Origin: a bacterium HR39
GTDB lineage: Bacteria > Pseudomonadota > Alphaproteobacteria > Geminicoccales > Geminicoccaceae
Direction of reading: 5' to 3'
NCBI GenBank assembly: GCA_002898955.1
Contig: BEIP01000036.1
Location: 1 to 8,105 of the forward strand
DNA length: 8,105 bases
A program made the position numbers and the translations under genes. Numbering within the stretch: position 1 is the first letter of the stretch; each line of letters opens with the position of its first letter. Below, piece by piece: positions 1 through 6,934 of the stretch. The notes under the pieces were generated by a model, which worked only from the letters and a program-made list of their open reading frames with translations, was not told the origin of the DNA and did not search any database.

Positions 1-92
1 CCGACGGGGCGGAAATGCGGCCGGGCGATCTCCTGCGCGTGCGCATCCTCGCCGCCGAAGACGGCATCCTCGTGGGAAGGCCCCTGGCATGA
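1..92 (+). CDS. mtaB: 3' end of a TRAM-domain methylthiotransferase, probably tRNA t6A37 methylthiotransferase MtaB (partial)
   Basis: Only the last 29 codons are visible, in the frame that ends with TGA at 90-92. They encode a short beta-rich tail: RPGDLLRVRI, then an acidic turn, then a GILVGRPLA ending. This matches the C-terminal TRAM RNA-binding domain that closes MiaB/MtaB radical-SAM enzymes. MtaB adds a methylthio group to N6-threonylcarbamoyladenosine at position 37 of certain tRNAs. The radical-SAM core and its cysteines lie outside the window, so the identity rests on the tail plus context: in alphaproteobacteria mtaB commonly sits directly before ftsY. The stop overlaps the ftsY start (ATGA), so the two are probably cotranscribed. 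MiaB, RimO or another TRAM-domain protein cannot be excluded from this fragment. Confidence 0.55.
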   Translation, partial: DGAEMRPGDLLRVRILAAEDGILVGRPLA

Positions 93-1045
93 GCGCGAAA
101 CGCGGCTGGTTCTCCCGCCTGCGCGAGCGGCTTTCGCGCACCTCCAACGTCCTGAAGGAGCGCATCTTGGCGGTGGTGGTGCGCCGCAAGGTGGACGAGG
201 AGCTGCTCGAGGAGCTGGAGGAGGTGCTCATCCTCGCCGATCTCGGCGTCGAGACCGCCGGGCGGCTGGTGCGGCGGCTGCGCCGCGAGCGCTTCGGCCG
301 CGAGGTGGACGAGCGCGAGGTGCGCGAGCTGCTCGCCGCCTACATCACCGACATTCTCGCCCAGGTGGAGCGTCCGCTGCAGATCGACCCGTCGCACCGG
401 CCGCACGTGATCCTCGTCTGCGGCGTCAACGGCACGGGCAAGACCACCACCATCGGCAAGCTGGCCCGCCTCTTCCGCCAGCAGGGCCTGAAGGTGATGC
501 TGGCCGCCTGCGACACCTTCCGCGCCGCCGCCATCGAACAGCTGCGCGTCTGGGGCGAGCGGACCGGCTGCCCGGTGGTGGAGGCGAAGCCCGGGGCGGA
601 TGCCGCCGGCCTCGCGTACAGCGCGCTCGAGCGGGCGCGGAAGGACGGCTTCGACGTGCTGCTGATCGACACGGCCGGGCGCCTGCACAACCGGAAAGAG
701 CTCATGGACGAGCTCGCCAAGATCGCGCGGGTCGTGAGGAAGCTCGATCCGAGCGCCCCGCACGACGTGCTGCTGGTGCTCGATGCCACGACCGGCCAGA
801 ACGCCCACGCGCAGGTGCAGACCTTCCGGGAGATGGTGGACGTGACCGGCCTCGTGATCACCAAGCTCGACGGCACCGCCAAGGGCGGCGTGGTGGTGGC
901 GCTGGCCGAGCGCTTCGGCCTGCCGGTGCACTTCGTGGGCATCGGCGAGGGGCCCGACGACCTGCGGCCCTTCGACGCCCGCTCCTTCGCCCGGGCGCTG
1001 CTCGGGCTCGAGGAGGAGACCGAGCCGGCGGAGGCGCGTCCATGA
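89..1045 (+). CDS. ftsY: FtsY, signal recognition particle receptor GTPase
   Basis: FtsY is the membrane-associated SRP receptor. It binds the SRP GTPase Ffh and delivers ribosome-nascent chain complexes to the SecYEG translocon. The 318-residue protein has an N-terminal four-helix NG bundle (about 20-95) followed by the GTPase G domain. Visible motifs are the P-loop GVNGTGKT (112-119), DTFRAAA (142-148), DTAGR (194-198), TKLDGTAKGG (258-267) and the closing GIGEGPDDLRPFD (285-296). VNGTGKT with GIGEGPDDL is typical of FtsY rather than Ffh, and there is no methionine-rich M domain. The long acidic A domain of E. coli FtsY is absent, leaving only a short basic N-terminus (KRGWFSRLRERL) that probably contacts the membrane. 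The ATG at 89 follows a GGGAAGG Shine-Dalgarno by 8 nt and overlaps the upstream stop. Confidence 0.97.
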   Translation: MSAKRGWFSRLRERLSRTSNVLKERILAVVVRRKVDEELLEELEEVLILADLGVETAGRLVRRLRRERFGREVDEREVRELLAAYITDILAQVERPLQIDPSHRPHVILVCGVNGTGKTTTIGKLARLFRQQGLKVMLAACDTFRAAAIEQLRVWGERTGCPVVEAKPGADAAGLAYSALERARKDGFDVLLIDTAGRLHNRKELMDELAKIARVVRKLDPSAPHDVLLVLDATTGQNAHAQVQTFREMVDVTGLVITKLDGTAKGGVVVALAERFGLPVHFVGIGEGPDDLRPFDARSFARALLGLEEETEPAEARP

Positions 1046-1509
1046 GGCGCAACCTCGTCGAGACCATCCTCGGCGCGGTGGTGCTGCTGGTGGCGGCCGG
1101 CTTCCTGATCTGGGCCTACAACCGCAGCAGCGTGTCCACGACCGGCGGCTACGAGCTGAAGGCGCTGTTCGACCGGGTGGACGGGCTCGAGGTCGGGGCG
1201 GACGTGCGGGTGGCGGGGATCCGGGTCGGCAAGGTCGTCGACCAGTTCCTCGACCCGGAGACCTACCGTGCGGTGGTGGTGTTCACGGTGAAGGACGACG
1301 TCCGCCTGCCGAAGGATTCCACCGCCGCGGTGGTGAGCTCCGGCCTGCTCGGCAGCAAGTATCTCAACATCGTGCCCGGCGCCGAGGACGCCCATCTCGG
1401 GCCCGGCGATGCCATCACCTTCACCCAGCCGGCCCTCAACCTCGAGGAGCTGATCGGCAAGTTCGTCTTCGGCGGGGCCGGTGCCGCGGCGGGCGGGGGG
1501 AATCCGTGA
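1042..1509 (+). CDS. mlaD: MlaD, outer membrane lipid asymmetry maintenance MCE protein
   Basis: MlaD is the substrate-binding subunit of the MlaFEDB ABC complex. It forms a hexameric ring on the periplasmic side of the inner membrane and passes phospholipids between the membranes. The 155-residue product has one N-terminal transmembrane helix (about 8-26), an MCE domain (about 37-113) with the conserved SSGLLGSKYLNI stretch, and a C-terminal TQPALNLEELIGKFVF helix (129-144). That helix corresponds to the hydrophobic pore helix of E. coli MlaD. A Gly/Ala-rich tail closes the protein. GGAGG at 1030-1034 lies 7 nt before the ATG, which overlaps the ftsY stop (ATGA). The partner genes mlaE, mlaF, mlaB and mlaC are not in the window; in alphaproteobacteria mlaD is often separate from them. 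A direct junction with ftsY is less usual. Confidence 0.93.
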   Translation: MRRNLVETILGAVVLLVAAGFLIWAYNRSSVSTTGGYELKALFDRVDGLEVGADVRVAGIRVGKVVDQFLDPETYRAVVVFTVKDDVRLPKDSTAAVVSSGLLGSKYLNIVPGAEDAHLGPGDAITFTQPALNLEELIGKFVFGGAGAAAGGGNP

Positions 1510-1961
1510 GGCGCGCGTACGCCGTCCCGGCGCTGCTGCTCGCGGCTCTGGTTCCGGCCGCCGCCGCGGCGGCGGTGGACGTGCCCAACGCGGTGGCGGT
1601 GCTGCGCGGGCTGGACAAGATCACCGCGCGGGCGCGCACCTTCGAAGCGCGGGTGGGCGAGACGGTCCGCTTCGGCACCCTCGAGATCCGGGTGGAGGCC
1701 TGCCACACCGCCCCGCCCGTCGAGCCGGCCGAGGCCGCCGCCTTCCTCGTGATCGACGCCGTCGATCCGGGACGCCCACGCACGCGCGCCTTCTCGGGCT
1801 GGATGTTCGCATCCAGCCCCTCCCTCTCGGCCCTCGAGCATCCGGTCTACGACGTGTGGGTGCTCGACTGCCGCGAGCCGCTCGGCGCGGACGGCGGGAC
1901 CTCCCCGTCCACGTCGCCCCCGCCGCCGGCACGGCCCGGGGAGGGCGGGAACGCCCGGTAG
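1506..1961 (+). CDS. Secreted DUF2155 domain-containing protein
   Basis: This is a small exported protein of the alphaproteobacterial DUF2155 family, whose biochemical role is not established. The 151-residue product starts with a signal peptide (MRR, then an Ala/Leu-rich core to about residue 23, with likely cleavage in the AAAAA region). The domain follows, with GLDKITAR (35-42), FGTLEIRVEACHTAPP (56-71), FSGWMFASSPSLSALEHPVYDVW (96-118) and LDC (120-122). Cys66 and Cys122 could form a disulfide after export; that is inference. The region after about residue 123 is a Pro/Gly/Ser-rich tail that lies antisense to the 3' end of aat. The start is GTG, inside the mlaD stop (GTGA), preceded 5 nt upstream by a GGGGGG purine run. 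Coupling to mlaD and export to the periplasm suggest, but do not show, an envelope role. Confidence 0.88.
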   Translation: MRRAYAVPALLLAALVPAAAAAAVDVPNAVAVLRGLDKITARARTFEARVGETVRFGTLEIRVEACHTAPPVEPAEAAAFLVIDAVDPGRPRTRAFSGWMFASSPSLSALEHPVYDVWVLDCREPLGADGGTSPSTSPPPPARPGEGGNAR

Positions 1962-2572
1962 GCGTAGGAGCCCGCCTCGGTGGGGAAGTGCGCTCCCTTG
2001 ACGATGGCGTGGCGCAGCCGCATGCGGTATTCCTGCCGGCCGATCTCGACCGCGCCGAAGCGGCGCAGGTGGTCGGTGACGAACTGGGTATCGAGCAGCT
2101 CGAAGCCGCCCGCGCGCAGCCGCAGCACCAGCTCGACGAGCGCCACCTTGCTGGCGTCGCGCTCGCGCGAGAACATGCTCTCGCCGAAGAAGGCCGCCCC
2201 CAGCGACACCCCGTAGAGCCCGCCCACCAGCCGCCCGTCCTTCCAGCACTCGACGCTGTGGGCGAAGCCGCGCTCGGCCAGCGCGATGTAGGTGTGGATC
2301 AGCTCGTCGTTGAGCCAGGTGCGCGGGCGCTCCGGCGTGGGCTCGGCGCAGGCGTGGATCACGGCGGCGAAGTCGTGGTCGACGCGGATCTCGAAGGGCT
2401 GCCTGCGCAGCACCTTCCTGAGGCTGCGCGGCACCTGGAAGGCATCGAGCGGGATGATGCCGCGGCGGATCGGATCCAGCCAGTGGATGGCCGGATCGTG
2501 CCGGTCCTTCCCCATGGGGAAGAGACCGTTGGCATAGGCGCTCAACACCAGTTCCGGCGGCAGCGCCAGCAC
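1847..2572 (-). CDS. aat: Leucyl/phenylalanyl-tRNA--protein transferase
   Basis: Aat transfers Leu or Phe from aminoacyl-tRNA to proteins with N-terminal Arg or Lys, marking them for ClpS/ClpAP degradation (bacterial N-end rule). I chose GTG at 2572: GGAGG at 2584-2580 lies 7 nt upstream and the protein then begins MLALPPELVLSAYANGLFPM as the family does. The open frame continues upstream to 3805, but that part is antisense or frame-shadow of accC. The 241-residue product shows WLDPIRRGIIPLD (31-43), HSVECWKDGRLVGGLYGVSLG (105-125), FFGESMFSRE (128-137) and LLDTQFVTDHL (159-169). Glu131, Asp161 and Gln163 align by motif with the E. coli catalytic-site residues Glu156, Asp186 and Gln188. The conserved fold ends near residue 213; the last 28 residues are a Gly/Ser-rich tail overlapping the convergent DUF2155 gene. 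Only 26 bp separate it from accC. Confidence 0.95.
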   Translation of the reverse strand: MLALPPELVLSAYANGLFPMGKDRHDPAIHWLDPIRRGIIPLDAFQVPRSLRKVLRRQPFEIRVDHDFAAVIHACAEPTPERPRTWLNDELIHTYIALAERGFAHSVECWKDGRLVGGLYGVSLGAAFFGESMFSRERDASKVALVELVLRLRAGGFELLDTQFVTDHLRRFGAVEIGRQEYRMRLRHAIVKGAHFPTEAGSYAYRAFPPSPGRAGGGGDVDGEVPPSAPSGSRQSSTHTS

Positions 2573-2598
2573 CCCGCCACCTCCCTGCGCGCGCGGCC

Positions 2599-3951
<1,353 letters not shown>

Positions 3952-3958
3952 GGCCGCC

Positions 3959-4414
3959 TCATCCGATCACCACGAGCGGCTCGCCGTATTCCACCGGCTG
4001 CGCGTTCTCGACGAGGATGCGCAGCACGCGGCCGGCGCGCGGCGCCCGGATGGGGTTCATCACCTTCATGGCCTCGATGATGAGCAGCACGTCGCCCTCC
4101 TTCACCTCGTCGCCCGGCTGCACGAAGGGCGGCGCGCCGGGCTCGGGCTGGAGGTAGACGGTGCCCACCATGGGAGCGGTGACGGTGGTGCCCTCCTCGG
4201 CCGGCGCGGCTTCGGGAGCCGCGGCGGCGGGCGCCGGCTGGTGGGGTACGGGCTGGGCCGCGGGGACCACCCGCTCCACCACCGTCACCTCCACCCGCCG
4301 CACGAGGCGCACGTGGAGCTCGCCCTGGCGGAGCTCGATCTCGCTGAGACCGCTCCGCTCGAGCAGGGCGGCGAGCCGCTCGAGGAAGGCCGGATCGATG
4401 TCGATGCCGCTCAT
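3959..4414 (-). CDS. accB: Biotin carboxyl carrier protein of acetyl-CoA carboxylase
   Basis: AccB (BCCP) carries the carboxyl group on biotin between AccC and the carboxyltransferase AccAD. The 151-residue product has an N-terminal segment of about 45 residues, including [17 protein letters not shown] (24-40). A flexible Pro/Ala-rich linker follows (about 50-75). The biotinyl domain runs from about 77 to 151, with the characteristic thumb ([22 protein letters not shown]) and the biotinylation site EAMKVMNPI; the acceptor is Lys117. The form MKVM rather than MKMM is a common variant. The ATG at 4414 overlaps the aroQ stop as ATGA, with only a weak purine run in front, so its translation probably depends on aroQ. 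A longer in-frame open stretch extends upstream to 4945 but is the shadow of aroQ in another frame. Confidence 0.97.
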   Translation of the reverse strand: MSGIDIDPAFLERLAALLERSGLSEIELRQGELHVRLVRRVEVTVVERVVPAAQPVPHQPAPAAAAPEAAPAEEGTTVTAPMVGTVYLQPEPGAPPFVQPGDEVKEGDVLLIIEAMKVMNPIRAPRAGRVLRILVENAQPVEYGEPLVVIG

Positions 4415-4869
4415 GCCTTCTGTTCCGTGGCACCCGCTGCCAGCTTCGCCGCCGCCGCGCGCAGCGCCAGCTCGTAGCCCAGCGCTCCGAGCCCGCAGAT
4501 CACGCCGTCGGCGACGCCGGAGATCCACGAGTGGTGGCGCCAGGGTTCGCGGGCGAAGATGTTGGAGAGATGGATCTCGATCACCGGTCCCTCGAAGATG
4601 GCGAGCGCGTCGCGCACCGCCACCGAGGTGTGGGTGAAGGCGGCGGGGTTGATCAGGATGGCGTCGAAGCTCCCGCGCGCCTGTTGGATCCAGTCCACCA
4701 TGACCCCTTCGTGGTTGGTCTGGCGGACCTCCACCTCCACCCCGAGTTCGGCGGCGAGCTCGCACAGCCGCCGCGTGATGTCGTCGAGGGTGGTGCGGCC
4801 GTAGACCTCCGGCTCGCGCACGCCGAGCAGGTTGAGGTTGGGACCGTTGAGCACGAGGACCCGTGCCAC
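4411..4869 (-). CDS. aroQ: Type II 3-dehydroquinate dehydratase
   Basis: AroQ converts 3-dehydroquinate to 3-dehydroshikimate in the shikimate pathway; the type II enzyme is a cytoplasmic dodecamer. The 152-residue length is typical. Visible motifs are [18 protein letters not shown] (7-24) with the catalytic Tyr23, [13 protein letters not shown] (50-62), [14 protein letters not shown] (71-84) with Asn74 and His80, [12 protein letters not shown] (98-109) with His100, and RHHSWIS (111-117) with the substrate-binding Arg111. The start is GTG at 4869, 6 nt after GGAGGG (4881-4876). It heads the aroQ-accB-accC-aat operon; this arrangement is known from many alphaproteobacteria and ties aromatic and fatty acid precursor supply to one transcript. 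A weak sigma70-like promoter candidate lies just upstream. Confidence 0.97.
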   Translation of the reverse strand: MARVLVLNGPNLNLLGVREPEVYGRTTLDDITRRLCELAAELGVEVEVRQTNHEGVMVDWIQQARGSFDAILINPAAFTHTSVAVRDALAIFEGPVIEIHLSNIFAREPWRHHSWISGVADGVICGLGALGYELALRAAAAKLAAGATEQKA

Positions 4870-5012
4870 CGTGCGCCCTCCGTCCGCGTCGGCGCCCTCT
4901 TACCACGCCGCGGCGCACCGGCAAGGCGGCCATCCCAGCGTGCACGGCGGCGACGTACCGCCCGGCGTTCCTCCCGCTGCGGCACGTTGCGGCCCTCCCT
5001 TCCGGGGCCTAG
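4870..5012. other. Divergent intergenic region between aroQ and the sugar transferase gene
   Basis: This 143-bp stretch separates two divergently read genes, so it should hold the promoters for both the aroQ operon and the glycan gene pair. It is GC-rich, with CGTGCACGG and several short pyrimidine runs. I see no tRNA, no repeat array, no convincing operator palindrome and no small coding frame with a ribosome site. On the plus strand it ends in a TAG stop at 5010-5012 directly before the first possible ATG of the sugar transferase. Confidence 0.6.
4897..4924 (-). promoter_or_regulatory. Candidate promoter of the aroQ-accB-accC-aat operon
   Basis: Reading the minus strand, TTGCCG (4924-4919, 4 of 6 matches to TTGACA) is followed after 16 nt by TAAGAG (4902-4897, 3 of 6 matches to TATAAT). 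A start of transcription near 4890 would leave a leader of about 20 nt containing the GGAGGG ribosome site of aroQ. The position is sensible, but the -10 match is poor. In GC-rich alphaproteobacteria such loose matches are both common and easily found by chance. This is inference from spacing and location only. Confidence 0.28.
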
Positions 5013-5753
5013 ATGGTCGGGCGCAGCACCCGCGAGGATGTCCGCGCCGCCATGTCCGTCGCATCGCCCCCTGCGTCCGCCGGACGCCTCTACGTGGTGA
5101 CCAAGCGCGCCTTCGATGCGGCGCTGGCGGCCGCGCTGCTGCTCTTCACCGCGCCGCTCGTGGGCGTGGTGGCGCTCGCCGTGTGGGCGACGATGGGCCG
5201 GCCGGTGCTGTTCGTCCAGGAGCGGGTCGGCGAGGGCGGGCGCGTGTTCCGGCTCTACAAGTTCCGCACCATGCTGGACCTGCGGGACGAACGCGGCGAG
5301 CTCCTGCCGGCGGAGCGGCGTCTCACCCGCCTCGGCGCGTTCTTGCGCTTCACGTCTCTCGACGAACTGCCGCAGCTGTGGAACATCCTGAAGGGCGACA
5401 TGTCCTTCGTGGGGCCGCGGCCGCTGCCGGTGGACTATCTTCCCTACTACACGCCCGAGCAGATGCGGCGCCACGAGGTGACGCCGGGCCTCACGGGGTG
5501 GGCCCAGATCCACGGCCGCAACCGGCTCTCCTGGGAGGAGACCTTCCGGCTCGACGTCTGGTACGTCGACCACCGCTGCTGGAAGCTCGACCTCGCCATC
5601 CTCGCCCGCACCGTCGTCTCGGTGCTGAAGGGCGAGGGCGTGAGTCCCGACGGCGGCGTGGTGCGTCCGCCCTATCGCGGGCCGCAGGGTGCCGGCGTGG
5701 CCGCGGTGCGCGGAACGGCCGAGGCCGCACGGCCGCGGGAGTCCGCGCCGTGA
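5013..5753 (+). CDS. PglC-type sugar transferase (monotopic phosphoglycosyl transferase)
   Basis: Enzymes of this family (bacterial sugar transferase, PF02397) move a sugar-1-phosphate from a UDP-sugar to undecaprenyl phosphate at the cytoplasmic face of the inner membrane. This is the first step of an O-antigen, capsule or glycoprotein glycan. From ATG 5013 the product is 246 residues: one N-terminal hydrophobic reentrant helix (about 34-60) with a helix-breaking Pro48, then QERVGEGGRVFRLYKFRTM (69-87), SLDELPQLWNILKGDMS (115-131) with the catalytic Asp117-Glu118 dyad, VGPRP (133-137), and GLTGWAQIHGRN (159-170). It is of PglC-like minimal size and lacks the four extra helices of WbaP-type enzymes. 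The substrate cannot be read from the sequence. ATG 5052 (233 residues) is an alternative start; neither has a good ribosome site, and a TAG immediately precedes 5013. The last 35 residues form an unconserved-looking Gly/Ala/Arg tail. Confidence 0.92.
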   Translation: MVGRSTREDVRAAMSVASPPASAGRLYVVTKRAFDAALAAALLLFTAPLVGVVALAVWATMGRPVLFVQERVGEGGRVFRLYKFRTMLDLRDERGELLPAERRLTRLGAFLRFTSLDELPQLWNILKGDMSFVGPRPLPVDYLPYYTPEQMRRHEVTPGLTGWAQIHGRNRLSWEETFRLDVWYVDHRCWKLDLAILARTVVSVLKGEGVSPDGGVVRPPYRGPQGAGVAAVRGTAEAARPRESAP

Positions 5754-6910
5754 GCCGCTGGCCGTACTTCGCGGAGGACGAGATCGAGGCGGCGGTGCGC
5801 GTGCTGCGCTCCGGCCGGGTCAACTACTGGACCGGGGAGGAGGGGCGCGCCTTCGAGCGGGAGTTCGCCGCCTTCGCCGGCACGCGCCACGCCGTGGCGC
5901 TCTCGAACGGAACGGTGGCACTCGAGCTCGCCCTGCGGGCACTGGGCGTCGGCCCGGGGGATCGGGTGGTGGTGACGCCCCGCAGCTTCTTCGCCTCGGC
6001 CGCCGCCGTCGTCGCCGTCGGCGCCGAGCCGGTCTTCGCGGATGTGGACCGCGATTCCCAGAACATCACCGCCCGGAGCGTCGAGCGCGTGCTGGATTCG
6101 CGCACCCGCGCCGTGATCTGCGTCCATCTCGCCGGCTGGCCGTGCGAGATGGAGGAGCTCCTGGAGCTCGCCCGCGCGCGGGGGCTGTTCGTGCTGGAGG
6201 ACTGCGCCCAGGCCCACGGTGCGCGCGTCCGCGGCCGCTCGGTGGGTTCCTTCGGGGACCTCGCCGCCTGGTCCTTCTGCCAGGACAAGATCGTGACCAC
6301 CGGCGGCGAGGGGGGCATGGTCACCACCGACGACGAGGCGCTCTTCCGCCGCGTCTGGTCGCTCAAGGACCACGGCAAGGACTTCGACCTCGCCCACAGC
6401 CCGCCGCAGCGGCCCGGCTTCCGCTGGCTGCACGCCTCCTTCGGCACCAACGCCCGCATGACCGAGATGCAGGCGGCCATCGGCCGCCGCCAGCTCGCGA
6501 AGCTCCCGGAATGGCACGCGCGCCGCGCCCGCAACGCCGCCCTCTACCGGGCGGCACTGGGCGATCTCGCGACGGTGCGCATCCCCTGGCCGCCGGAGCA
6601 CCTCACCCACGCCTTCTACAAGTTCTACCTGTTCGTGGTGCCCGAGGCGCTGGCCGCGGGCTGGTCGCGCGACCGCATCCTCGCGGAGGCCGGAGAAGCC
6701 GGCGTTCCCGTCTTCTCGGGGTCGTGTCCGGAGATCTACCTCGAGCGGGCCTTCGAGGGCACGCCGTGGCGCCCGGGGGAGCGCCTTCCGGTCGCCCGCG
6801 AGCTGGGCGAGACCAGCCTGATGCTCGAGGTGCATCCCACCCTGGACGAGGAGGAGGTGCTGCGCCGGGCGGATCTCCTGCGCGGGATCCTGCGCCGCGC
6901 GCAGCGCTGA
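5750..6910 (+). CDS. DegT/DnrJ/EryC1/StrS family PLP-dependent sugar aminotransferase
   Basis: Members transfer an amino group from glutamate to a keto sugar nucleotide, making amino sugars for surface glycans. I chose GTG at 5750: it overlaps the sugar transferase stop (GTGA) and follows GGGAG (5737-5741) by 8 nt. It gives 386 residues, normal for the family. The open frame runs upstream to 4832, but that part is a shadow of the previous gene. Features are the N-terminal YFAEDEIEAAVRVLRSGRVNYWTG (6-29), SNGTVALELAL (52-62), EDCAQAHGA (150-158) with the PLP-binding Asp151, the cofactor lysine Lys180 in SFCQDKIVTTGGEGG (175-189), and a conserved ARMTEMQAAIG segment near residue 240. Pairing with a PglC-type transferase suggests that its amino sugar is the first sugar put on the lipid carrier, as in bacillosamine-type pathways. 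No dehydratase or acetyltransferase is visible here, so the sugar is unknown. Confidence 0.93.
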   Translation: MSRWPYFAEDEIEAAVRVLRSGRVNYWTGEEGRAFEREFAAFAGTRHAVALSNGTVALELALRALGVGPGDRVVVTPRSFFASAAAVVAVGAEPVFADVDRDSQNITARSVERVLDSRTRAVICVHLAGWPCEMEELLELARARGLFVLEDCAQAHGARVRGRSVGSFGDLAAWSFCQDKIVTTGGEGGMVTTDDEALFRRVWSLKDHGKDFDLAHSPPQRPGFRWLHASFGTNARMTEMQAAIGRRQLAKLPEWHARRARNAALYRAALGDLATVRIPWPPEHLTHAFYKFYLFVVPEALAAGWSRDRILAEAGEAGVPVFSGSCPEIYLERAFEGTPWRPGERLPVARELGETSLMLEVHPTLDEEEVLRRADLLRGILRRAQR

Positions 6911-6911
6911 A

Positions 6912-6925
6912 GCCGGCCCGCCGGC
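6912..6925. terminator. Weak hairpin between convergent genes, possible terminator
   Basis: In the 24-bp gap between the aminotransferase stop and the terminase stop, GCCGG and CCGGC pair around a CCCG loop (5-bp GC stem). It sits where a bidirectional terminator would be expected. No T-run follows on either strand, so it is not a canonical intrinsic terminator, and short GC palindromes are frequent at this base composition. Confidence 0.2.
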
Positions 6926-6934
6926 CGACGGCAC

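Noticed and set aside
89..1045. Ffh (SRP54) instead of FtsY
   Set aside because: The NG domain is shared, but there is no methionine-rich M domain, and VNGTGKT with GIGEGPDDLRPFD is the FtsY pattern.
4987..5015. TTGCGG-17 nt-TAGATG as a promoter for the sugar transferase
   Set aside because: Only 3 of 6 matches in each box, and it would overlap the first ATG. Such a match is expected by chance; it would only make sense if translation starts at 5052.
5672..6934. Minus-strand open frame of 420 codons opposite the aminotransferase
   Set aside because: It is the antisense shadow of a clear DegT-family gene; Gly/Ala/Arg/His-rich and without motifs.
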